From the NCBI GenBank assembly GCA_027604705.1, contig JADHYV010000003.1, positions 310,001-374,000 of the forward strand: a stretch of 64,000 nt of DNA, given 5' to 3'. This document shows positions 54,539-64,000 of the stretch, piece by piece. Source of the stretch: Allomyces arbusculus. Taxonomy: Eukaryota; Blastocladiomycota; Blastocladiomycetes; Blastocladiales; Blastocladiaceae. The first letter of the stretch is position 1. Each line of letters starts with the position of its first letter. The notes under the pieces are model-generated. The model was given only the letters and a program-made list of their open reading frames with translations. It ran no database searches and was not told where the DNA came from. The translations under genes and the position numbers were made by a program.

Positions 54539-56478
54539 TCACACGGCGTGGTGCAGCCGCTTCCAATTGACAATGTGCCGGAACGCAAAGTCGAGAATGA
54601 CCTTGGCCGCTGCGGGTCCTGCCAACTCGGCCGCACTGATCCGGTCGGCAATCCCCAAAATCGTGCCGGCCTCGCGCACATAGTACTCGAGGTCATCGTC
54701 GGTGCACTTGGCCGCGAGCTGTGCCAGCTTCGCTGCGGGCGATGCCAAGTGCTCGTCGAGATCAAACAGTTCGAGCGGCGGGGCGGGCAAGTCGCGGAGC
54801 ATTGGTGGGAAAACGGCCGGTTGCAGTGCTGGCAAGGGCGTCTCGAACTGCGGCTGGATGAGCGTGAGCGGCTCGTGCTTGAGCCGCAGCGCAGAGTAGG
54901 CCTGGATGGCCGCGGGCACGTGCGTCAGGTCAAGTGTGAAGAGCGTATGGTCAAAGAGCTTGGTGAAGTCGCGCGGCAAGTCTTCGGTTTCTTGCAGGCA
55001 CGCGCGCGGGCGTTCGGCGAGTTGCATCGTGTCGGGCAGGTAGTGGTAGTCGGCAATCTACGCGCGAGATGGACGTCAGTCATAATGTGCGTCGAGCGGG
55101 AGTTGGAGGGGGGGGGGGGGGACCTCAGGCTCATTGGCGTCAATCGAGTTGAGCTGTACGCGATCGGACGTGAGCCAGTCAATCAGAACTTGGAAAATCT
55201 TGCCGTTGTCCTCCTTGTCCATGTACTGGTCGGCAAACATGTCGACCGAGGCCACAACCGCAAGCTTGCCTTTTCCATTCTACGCAGAGGAGAGACCGAT
55301 GAGAGCCGAATTCGCGGCGGAGAGACTCAACTGCGTCGTCACGGTACCGGATGCGAGTAGACGGCGGCGATGGGTCGGTTGAGCGGGTATGACATGCTGC
55401 CGGAGCTCAGGATCGGAATGCTCGGCTTTTGCACGTTGATCGTGGCGCCAAACGGGAACACGAACGACAGACTACGAGATCAAAAACAGGCTAGGCGGGT
55501 CAGTTGAGAAACTCAGCGACGTCGAAGTGCCGCGCTGTCGCGCACCCGTTGTCATCGGCCCCCACCGTGACCGTGGACGCGGGCTTGGCGGGCGACGATG
55601 TCAAGTGCCCGCCGTACTGTTCCGCGACACGCTCAAACTCGCGGTTGAGCACGCCGTTGTCGACAAAAGCCTCTTTCGGGTGGAAGTACTTGAAGTAGCT
55701 CGTTCGTGTCACCGAATCTGGAGGCGCGGTGGTGAGCGACGGTGCACTCACTCGCGGCAAAATCGGCAAGATGGGGGACGCACCGGCATTCACCGACATG
55801 CCGTACTCCTCGAGCAGGTAGTTAAAGTTGGATCCCGACGCCGTCTCGCCGCCCTCGCCGACCAGGTACAGGATCGACCCGCCAATGTCGAGGTATGACT
55901 TGAGCGCGGAAAACTAGAACCGTGCACCGGCGTCAGCGCCGCCAAAAGAGTGCGTAATCACGCGAATGGGTCCTATAGCCGCGGGGAGGAGACGAATGAC
56001 CAGTACACACCTCGGCCGACGTGAACTTGTCCTTTGGTCCGCAAAACACGAGCAACGACGCCTCGAAGATGCGGTTCAGCGTGATCTCATCCTTGTTTCT
56101 AAACCGATACGGTTCACACGCTCATCAGCGATCCACTCACACACCGACCACAAGCAACCCGAGCGAATCCGCGTACACGGCAATTTTGAACCCGGCTCGT
56201 AACCGCCGCTGCATGGCCTTGAGCGTCGTGGCCGGCGAATAGGCCTCGCGCTTTTGAACATCGAATAAGATCAATGGTTGCGCCTTCAATGGCGCTGTGG
56301 TTCGTCCGACGGCTCCGGCGACGGTGCTGGAGAGTGCCGACGAGGCGGCGGACATGATCGAGGCCATGGACGGGTTGCGCATTGCAATGGGTCCGTTCCC
56401 GGGGCCCCCCATGCCGGTTCCGCCGAGGCCGTTGCTGGGCGTGCCGCCAAATCCGCCGCGGCTGGGTGATGAGAGCAT
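54539..56478 (-). CDS. IFT52: Intraflagellar transport protein IFT52
   Basis: Seven exons (56478-56177, 56098-56011, 55913-55784, 55717-55546, 55471-55348, 55279-55124, 55057-54539) give 496 residues, all in phase. IFT52 is a core subunit of the IFT-B complex that carries cargo along the flagellar axoneme. After a Gly-rich head of about 50 residues come the conserved N-terminal domain (KREAYSPATTLKAMQRRLR, GPKDKFTSAE, LDIGGSILYLVGEGG), the family hallmark YFKYFHPKEAFVDNGVLNRE, FVFPFGATINV and MFADQYMDKEDNGKI. The C-terminus, which binds other IFT-B subunits, has KHEPLTLIQPQFETPLPALQ and PPLELFDLDEHLAS. This gene is the best evidence that the organism builds flagella. Confidence 0.96.
55108..55121. 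repeat. Poly-G tract in an IFT52 intron
   Basis: Fourteen G on the plus strand, which becomes a C run right after the GT of the sixth IFT52 intron, so the donor reads GTCCCC. Confidence 0.85.
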
Positions 56479-57737
56479 CTTGCAGGTGGTGCTGGTCGGG
56501 CGAGAGGACTGTTCAGGGCACGAGCTTGCAGGAACTGGGTGTCTAGATCGTGAGCCGAGTCTTTTGGTCGCTTTGCGTTGAGCGGTGGCAAGTTGGAGGA
56601 TTGGGTCGTTGTTGTCGATGCTTGCCGTTGAGGGTGTGATGCATTTTGTCGTTTGCGTGAACTTTGACACAATTACTGCTCCGATTTTCATAGGAAGGCT
56701 CCGATTTCCTTGCGATTTGCTGTCTGTGGAAGTGAGGGAGCGTCGAGGGTTGTGGCAGTTTGGTCACGGGAAACCAGCTCACGATTCACACCAACACTGT
56801 GACTTGGTTTCTTGTCAGAACCTGACACTCGTCCCTCTCCACAAGCTGGAAGATCAGAAGCAAATCGGAAGCTTCCGATTAAATTGGAACGGCAATCGCG
56901 TCAAAGGTCACGCGAACGACAATACTCGTTGCGGTTGCTTTGCTCGACAACGGTTGACGCCGGACGGCGTCGCGCTTAACGTCTCGCTCACCTCTGCTTG
57001 CTTTACTATGACTCGGTGTCTCGCAAATCCGAGATGGCCAGTTCGATCCTGGGTATAGCCGATCAAACAGGAAGGCAGTCCTCCGCCTGCCGCCCGCTGC
57101 GATACCGTAATCACGTCCAAAATGATTTTGCGGACCTGGCCTTGCATTCTGGCGGATGTCACTTTTGTTTGTTTGAGCGACATGATAAGCATGAGAAGCA
57201 ACAAGAGGAGAGACGACGTTTATTAGCAAACGCCTTTGCCACAGTGTAACAAGGTTGCCGCGAGGAGACACAAACCTGCGAAACAAGAAACAACAAGAGT
57301 ACAAAGTTGCAGCTTTGAGTTCCCACTCAAGGTCCTCAGGTCAATCTGGGCGCTTGCAAAGATGGGCACCAGTGCGTGATATTGTGCTGAGAAGTTCCTT
57401 CTTGGCGACATGAGCGGACGTTGAATCATTTCCCTTTTTTGTTTCAAAACCCCAATCCTGAAAACTATGCAATTGTAGATTCATAAGACATCACTTCAAC
57501 CTACACAAAATACAATGCGACCGGACACAATCGGCTCTATTTTAGATTCAAATCTGGGCTCCTGAAAGCCAACCATCCTCCATCACATCAGGGGGCCGGG
57601 CAAGACACGGCGCCTTGTTTGGTCGAGAAATGGGGACGGATCAGGGATAATGGCACAGCAACGTGCCCTGGAATCGCGGCATCTCTCACACTAGCAGCGG
57701 CAGTTGAGCGAAGCCGGTCGTCGGACAGTGGACAAGG
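56479..57737. other. Intergenic between IFT52 and LETM1
   Basis: About 1.26 kb between two minus-strand genes; less GC-rich around 57200-57600. No gene, relic or repeat recognised. A tRNA B-box-like sequence near 57040 was examined and rejected. Confidence 0.5.
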
Positions 57738-60402
57738 CTAGCTGAACGTCAATGTACTGGGCGAGGCCGTTGTTGACACACTTGGCGGACCGCAGACCTG
57801 AGCCGCGTTCGACGATGCGGTCGTCGATGAGCCCCCAAACCGCGCCGCGTTCTCCACCCGCTGCTCGGCTGCGATCTCATTCTCACGCGCCTCGCCCGCA
57901 GCGGCAGCCGCCCGCTCGAGCGCCGCCAGTTCCGACAGCGCGATCATCCCATCCCGATCCCGATCCAGCCGCGCGACAATCGCCTGCACCTCCTCGTCGT
58001 CGATCGACCGGTCCCGAATCGTGCGCAGCGCGCGCTCCAAATCCACGACCGCGATTTGCCCCCGTATATCCTTGCGCCGCATCCCGCCCAACCGCGCACC
58101 CACCTGCGAATCGTACGCGTCGAGCTCGCGCGAAATTTTGGCCAATAACCGGTCCACCTGCGCCTCGAGCCGCGCCACCGCGGTATCCAGGACATGCTCC
58201 GGCTCGACACCCGCGGCGGTCGCGGCAGATACGGCCGCGTCAACGGCAGCGGTCGCGCTTGCCACGGCCTGGTGCCGTGCCTCGGCGTCGGCCACGTTCT
58301 GCTCGGCGGTCGCGACAGCGACGGCGGCGCCGCCCGCGGCTCCTGCGGCTTCGGCTGCGGCGGCGAGCGCTTGTTTCGCCGATTCGTCCATGTCGTACTG
58401 CATCAGGTCAGCCGCGCGCGATTCCATGAGGTGTTCGAGCGCGTGGCGTTCGGGGCTCACGATGATCGTCGAGGCCGAGGCCGAGGACGACGACGAGGCC
58501 ATGAGAACCTTGACGGCCTCGGAAATATCCTTGATCTGTTCGAGCGTCAGCTGGCCTTCGGTGCCTTCCCCCACGGGCACGGAAATGGTCGATGACGCGC
58601 GGTCCGTGTCCGACAACGGCACCGCTGCGGCGGCCGCCGCAGCCGCCGTGAGCGCAGAAGCCGCCGACACTGCCGCGGCCGCGGCCTCGGCAGCCAGCCG
58701 CTCCTTGTACTTCCGCGCGGCCTCAAGCACGACACGTTCCTTGGCGAGTTCCTCGGCAATCACGTCCTCCTGGTGCCGCAACGCATCGAGCCGCTCCTTG
58801 TACGACTTGGACCGGTCGGCGAGCTGCACCTGCGCCTCGGAAATCACGCCCTCCGGCAACGCCTGCAACGTCGCCTGCAACGCGTCTGCGGCCGACGCGA
58901 GACTCGACTCGCCCGGCGGTGGCATCGCGCGGTCCGTCAGCATGAACGCGCGCGACAGGATCAGTAGCGTCGACGGCACATGGTGCACGAGGTGCAAGTC
59001 GAGCCACTGCTGCAAGTCGAACCGCAGCCTCGCGGGTGAGACACCGAAGTGCTTGATCCCGCGCTCGGCACACGCGCGCTGCAGTTCCGGGATCGTCAGC
59101 GCGTCGACACCCTCAAAATAGATCATTTGGTCGTCGGTATGCAGGTGCCGCATGTGCGTGCGCAGCTGGTACCGCAGCCACGCGTCGGTGCCGACCGCGC
59201 GCAGGGCCATGTACCGGCACATGGAGACGAGTTGCGGGCGAGAAAGGTTTTCGAGCGTGAGTTCGTCCTCGAATTGCCGCGCGACGGCGAGCAGGGCCGC
59301 CGTGTCCGGCGCGCGGCCCGTCGAGCGCAGGTCCTTGAAGAAGTCGGTGAACGCGGCGACGGCGTGCTTGTTGTTGCCGGCATTGTCGACGGCCATTTCG
59401 GCAACCGTCTCTTGCAGGAACTGCGCCAGCCCGAGACGTACTTGCAGTAGCCGCCTCTTGCGTTCCTCGGAGTCGCCCGATTTCTCGAACGTAGACGGCA
59501 GCATGGACGGAAACACGCGCAGCAGGACGGGCAGTGTCAGCTCGGCAAACGGGATCACAAGAATGATCAAGAACGGCACGAGTCGGAACAGGTCCGAGAC
59601 GGTGCGCCGTAGCTGGCGGTACTCGCGCCGTGACAGCGCGTGGCCGCGCACGAGCTTGGCCAGGTACCGCGCGCTCACTTTAGCCTCGTAGGCGAACAGT
59701 TGCGTGCCCGTCTTGTAATGCGCGAACTCGGCGCAGACATGCGGCCACGTGTCCTCGCGCAGGCGGCGCAGGAACGGCTTGCGCGGAGCCGGTGCCGGTG
59801 GAGAAGGTGGATCGGGTGCTGGAGACGGCTTGATACTGGTTGGAGCGTTGCCGCGGGTGGTCGAAATTGAAGCAATCGGTGCCGTCTTGGTTGGGTCGTG
59901 CTCGTCGGGCAGAGCATGCTGCTTGTCCTAGACGCGACGTGGAGAGGGCAATCAGAGAACCGTTGCGAACCGCAAGAACGCTCTTCTCCTCGTTCGTTTA
60001 CATTGTGCGCACATTGCCGGCCACCGACGTCGAGAACGCTCGGCTCTCCTGCAAGGGCAACGATCCACGAGCTGCATCCCAGACGGCGGGGCCCGTCACG
60101 TATGATCTCGGAATGATCGGCAGCGGGAAACGCGCTGGCGAGTAGCTCGTTGTGGCCGGTCCCTTCCCGCTCAAATTGGCCGGCAGCGAGTGCAAGCAGC
60201 GCGCCAACACGGTCCACGCTAGACAAGCCGCGGGAGGCGAGTGCTGGAAGGCATTCTTTGGAGCTGATTCGGTCGTGCGTGACGCGGCAAGGGCTGCTGG
60301 TGCTGCGTGTCGGGCTGTGCGTGGCGCGGCACGCATACGACCCGTTGTCCTGCACGCCGTCGCTGCAACGACGCTGTGCGATGGACGTCGTATCGCGAGC
60401 AT
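57738..60402 (-). CDS. LETM1: Mitochondrial inner-membrane protein LETM1/Mdm38
   Basis: Two exons (60402-60013 and 59927-57738) give 859 residues. Exon 1 encodes a basic presequence (MLAIRRPSHSVVAATACRTT). Exon 2 adds a Pro-rich linker and then the LETM1 domain: TWPHVCAEFAHYKTGTQLFA, HALSRREYRQLRRTVSDLFR, the single membrane segment LVPFLIILVIPFAELTLPVLL, and FPSMLPSTFE. The matrix part contains the ribosome-binding-like fold (MCRYMALRAVGTDAWLRYQL), coiled coils with Ala-rich stretches, and one EF-hand loop (DRDRDGMIALSE) near the C-terminus. LETM1 proteins mediate K+/H+ (and proposed Ca2+/H+) exchange and help mitochondrial ribosomes. The first join (GTGCGC donor) was picked because it links the presequence in frame. 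Confidence 0.93.
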
Positions 60403-61057
60403 GCGTGCGGCGTGCGCGAGAGGTGTTGGTGATAATGGAAGGGACCCGAGGGGAGGGTGCAGCTGGAGGTGTTGACACCTCTTCGTGCGAGCGGGCGAGT
60501 GCCGGCGGTCTTGGTCCAGCTGGCCGTCAGCGAAATGGCGCAGCTGCCGAGGTCGCCGTGGTGGACTGGCGAGGGGCGCGTCGTGCCGTGCACCTGAGGT
60601 GCTGATCAGCGCGGCCGTGGTGGCCACCGGCGTGTGCTCGCGTGCTCGCGTTGCCGCGGGCGCCGTGCAAGCAGGGCGGCTCCGCGCGACGCGTGCGGTG
60701 AGATCGCCCGCCAGGCGTATCTGCGAGGCGTGACTGCAGAGATGCCACATCTGCCCGAGGAACGTGACCCGACCGCGCTCGGCAGCATGTTCGCGCACCT
60801 TCACCTTCACCAAAAAAGTCGTCGCGCTTGCTGATCACAGTTGCAGCAGCAGTTCGCCACCACTGCTCACGGCCACCTCGTCGTCGCCTTTCACGTCGTC
60901 GTCGTCGTCGTCGTCGCTGCTGTCGTCCTGCCTGCACGCTCCCCGCGCCGCTCAACGACTCGCTGCAACCGCTCATTCGACCCCCTGCTGGACCGACGCC
61001 GCGCGCGCGCTTCTTCTGCACGACCACCGACCCAACACCAAGCGACCACCAACCATC
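60403..61057. promoter_or_regulatory. Divergent region between LETM1 and CCT5
   Basis: About 655 bases separating start codons of two mitochondrial or cytosolic housekeeping genes. Contains a GTC/CGT trinucleotide run near 60895-60915. No defined element. Confidence 0.45.
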
Positions 61058-63111
61058 ATGGCCGGCAAGGTTCGCATCTGGTCGCCCTGCTCAAGCTCGT
61101 GATCGCCCGTCCAGGACGAGTGCCGTCGCGCGGGATCACGCCGCCGTGTCGCGGGAAACGCGAATTCGCGCCGTATCACAACGACTTCACGCCACGCGAA
61201 GGCATGGGCGCGCGTCCTGGCCTTGTGTTGATCTCGCGTTGACGGCGCTTTTGCTGTCGCATCGTCCTGGGCTCCGCTCCGACCCCATGTCAGGACGAAT
61301 GCGCTGACCACCGTCCCCTGGGAACACCGCGCCCTCCCTCTAGCCCCAGCACCAGGCGGTCTACGCCATGGACGAGTACGGCCGTCCCTTTATCATTGTC
61401 CGCGAGCAGGGCAGCCAGTCGCGGCTCAAGGGCATCGACGCGCAGAAGGTATTTCTTCGATACGTTCTCCTCTGTGCCGCTCAGCGCACGTATCTCACCG
61501 TACCTGGTCATATCTAGGCGCACATTCTCGCCGCGAAGGCCGTGACCAACATTGTCAAGACCTCGCTCGGCCCGCGCGGGCTCGACAAGATCCTTGTCTC
61601 GCCCGACGGCGACCTGACCATCACCAACGACGGCGCCACGATTCTCTCGGAAATGCACGTGGAGCACCAGATTGCCAAGCTGCTCGTGGAACTGTCCAAG
61701 TCGCAGGACGACGAGATTGGCGATGGCACGACTGGTGTTGTCGGTACGTAGAACGCGGCATGACCACTCCCGGATTTGCTGACACGGTACCTGACTTACG
61801 CGCTCCAAATTGCTAGTCCTCGCCGGTGCCCTCCTCGAGCAGGCCGAGCTGCTGCTCGACCGCGGCATCCACCCGATCCGCATCGCCGACGGGTTCGAGC
61901 GCGCGTGCGCGGTCGCGCTCGACACTATCAACGCCATCTCCGACGTGGTGCCGTTCGACCGCAACAACGTGGAGAACCTGTACAAGACCGCCTACACGTC
62001 TCTCGGGTCCAAGATCGTGTCCAAGTGCCACGAGCAGTTTGCCAAGATGGCTGTCGACGCTGTGCTTGCCGTGGCCGACCTGGACCGGAAAGACGTTGAC
62101 TTTGAGCTGATCAAGGTCGACGGGAAAGTGGGCGGGTCGCTCGCCGACACGGTGCTCGTCAAGGGCGTGATTGTCGACAAGGACATGTCGCACCCGCAAA
62201 TGCCCAAGCACATCAAGGACGCCAAGATTGCGATTTTGACGTGCCCGTTTGAGCCGCCCAAGCCCAAGACCAAGCATAAGCTTGACATCACCTCGGTCGA
62301 AGAGTACAAGAAGCTGCAAGAGTACGAGCGTACCAAGTTCAACGATATGGTCAAGGCCGTCAAGGACACGGGCGCGAACCTCGTCATTTGCCAGTGGGGC
62401 TTTGATGACGAGGCTAACCACTTGCTCATGCAGAACCAGCTGCCCGCCGTCCGGTGGGTTGGCGGACCGGAGATCGAGTTGATTGCGATCGCGACCAACG
62501 GCCGCATTGTCCCGCGGTTCGAGGACCTGGCGGCGGCCAAGCTCGGCAAGGCCGGCAGTGTGCGCGAAGTCGCGTTCGGTACGACCAAGGACCGCATGCT
62601 TGTGATCGAGGAGTGCGCCAACTCGCGCGCCGTCACGATTCTCGTGCGCGGTGGGAACAAGATGATCATTGACGAGGCGCGCCGGTCGTTGCACGATGCC
62701 ATGTGCGTCGTGCGCAACCTGATTCGCGATAACCGCGTCGTCTACGGTGGCGGGTCGGCCGAAATCGCCTGCTCGCTCGCCGTGACCGCGGCCGCCGACA
62801 AGGTCAAGACGATTGAGCAGTATGCGATGCGCGGGTTCGCCGCCGCGCTCGATGCCGTGCCGCTTACGCTGGCCGAGAACTCGGGTTTGTCGCCGATTGA
62901 GACGCTGGCTGCGGCCAAGGCTGCGCAGGCGACGCAAAAGAACCCGCGACTCGGTGTCGACTGCATGCTCACGGGCGAACAGGACATGAAGAAGCAGCAT
63001 GTCTTTGACCCGCTGATTTCCAAGCGCGCGCAGCTGCTGCTCGCGACGCAGCTCGTCAAAATGATTCTCAAGATCGACGACGTGATTGTGAGCGGCGACG
63101 ACGAGCAGTAA
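61058..63111 (+). CDS. CCT5: Chaperonin CCT epsilon subunit
   Basis: The coding part is secure from [11 protein letters not shown] (61368) in exons 61368-61448, 61518-61743 and 61817-63111, equal to 533 residues. A short first exon MAGK at 61058-61069 in good context, joined to an acceptor near 61356, is likely and would add a few residues. Hallmarks of group II chaperonins are clear: [23 protein letters not shown], the ATP motif [15 protein letters not shown], the nucleotide-sensing GGGSAEI and the epsilon-type end [14 protein letters not shown] folds actin and tubulin in the cytosol, which fits a flagellated cell. The intron after GDGTTGVV uses GTACGT and splits a Val codon. Confidence 0.95.
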
Positions 63112-63486
63112 GGAGCGAGCTGGTTAATTGCGTTTGTCGTTTGGCATTCTTTTCGTGGGGATTCGTTCATTTGTGTCTCGTTGATTGTTTTTGCGTGCCT
63201 CGACTTGATTTGCGATTTAGTCGGGGTCCTCGTGTTCATTATTTCCATACAAATGTCCTTTTGGGTCCGTTTTCCGCGTCGATGTCGACACCCACGTCGC
63301 CGCCCACATCTTCACGCTGGTCCGCGACGGGGAAAAAAAAAGGGGGGATATGTACTTACTTGACTCGCGCGCGACCCACACCGCCGCCCGACCCTCGCAA
63401 AACCGATTCCCGGCCACCATCAAGATGAACATCACGGGCAAGCGCCAGCGCCACCGTGGTCAAGTCGTTCATCGGATGCACGCCGT
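63112..63486. other. Convergent intergenic region
   Basis: About 375 bases between CCT5 and the stop of the RGG-box gene: both 3' UTRs. Contains a short poly-A run near 63333. Confidence 0.5.
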
Positions 63487-64000
63487 TTAGTACGGCCGAG
63501 GACGGTCGTACCCACCACTACGGCCGCCGCCATACCCGCCGCGGAACGACCCACCACCGCGCGGCGGCCCGCCGTCGCGCCCACCGCGGAACCCGCCGCC
63601 ACCGCGCCCGCCGCGGAACCCGCCCCGTCCACCGGGTCCACCACGACCACGCCCACCGCCTCCACGCCCACCACGTCCACCACGTCCACCGCGCCCGCCG
63701 CGGCCTGCGCCCCGCTCGGGCTTGATCGGCAACTCGCGCCAGTTACGCGGGGCCCACTTGACCTGCACCGTCCCATTCACGGCCGTGTCAGCGCGCGACC
63801 CTTGAGTGACTCACGACCCGACCTGGTCAAACGTACCAGCAACTCGCGCCCGCCAATCCGCAAGAACCCGCGCGTTTCCTGCGCCTTGGCCAGAATCGCC
63901 TGCACGTCCTCGGGCGAATTGAGAAGAAAGTACCCGACGCCCGTGCACCCGGCGTGGTTGGACAGCACGTTGAAATCGCGGCACCCCCCGTACGGCGCCA
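63487..64000 (-). CDS. RRM and RGG-box RNA-binding protein, 3' part (partial)
   Basis: The gene enters from the right edge; exons 64000-63837 and 63762-63487 are visible. The first encodes the second half of an RRM-like fold (GCTGVGYFLLNSPEDVQAIL, TRGFLRIGGRELL). A 74-base intron with GTACGT donor joins it to VKWAPRNWRELPIKPERG. The rest is a Gly/Arg tail of about 75 residues with many RGG and FRGG units, ending SGGYDRPRPY. Such RGG boxes bind RNA and are methylated on Arg. Nearly pure GGx codons make this stretch repetitive at DNA level. The exact family cannot be named from the fragment. Without the intron the first frame hits a stop at 63777. Confidence 0.72.

Noticed and set aside
57012-57062. 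tRNA-like hairpins with a B-box-like GTTCGATCC
   Set aside because: A T-arm-like and an anticodon-arm-like hairpin can be drawn, but there is no matching acceptor stem or D-arm.
61813-63000. 395-codon minus-strand frame over CCT5
   Set aside because: Antisense shadow of a biased gene with no protein-like features of its own.

Overview
The window is nuclear DNA from a GC-rich fungus that still makes a flagellum. Genes are compact and carry short introns (mostly 50-110 bases), and many proteins are typical of fungi (Vms1, an Ssh4-like adaptor, Ubp6, Lea1, Yju2). An intact IFT52 gene, an intraflagellar-transport subunit, is expected only in a lineage with zoospores or other flagellated cells. 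Base composition, intron style and gene content suggest an early-diverging zoosporic group, Blastocladiomycota (Allomyces-like) being my best guess; this is inference. One 10-base run of N marks an assembly gap. I saw no transposon, rRNA, tRNA or CRISPR array.

Left part (1-22 kb): the 3' end of a Pro/Met-rich gene, a tail-anchored membrane protein, a low-complexity protein, phosphopantothenoylcysteine decarboxylase (coenzyme A synthesis), the splicing factor YJU2, then a looser, less GC-rich stretch. That stretch holds two paralogous membrane-anchored histidine phosphatases plus a small relic of a third, deoxyhypusine hydroxylase (eIF5A modification), and an F-box-like gene with a decayed copy beside it. 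A NEK-like kinase closes the region.

Middle part (22-43 kb): densely packed housekeeping genes, mostly in divergent and convergent pairs: Ssh4-like ubiquitin-ligase adaptor, a Lys-rich protein, TANGO6/Rtp1-like HEAT protein, Ubp6 deubiquitinase, an RNPS1-like SR protein, a PAS-kinase-type kinase, a PINX1 G-patch protein and mitochondrial EF-Tu.

Right part (43-64 kb): a second less GC-rich island with a decayed and an intact F-box-like gene, then a TMEM198-type membrane protein, Vms1, a broken MYND-finger gene, U2 snRNP A', IFT52, LETM1, CCT5 and the 3' end of an RGG-box RNA-binding protein.

Gene models were built by hand, choosing GT-AG introns that restore frame and conserved protein sequence. 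Nearly every multi-exon model closes exactly in frame. Donor sites have an unusual consensus, GTNCG (most often GTACG); GTAAG is absent among the modelled introns.
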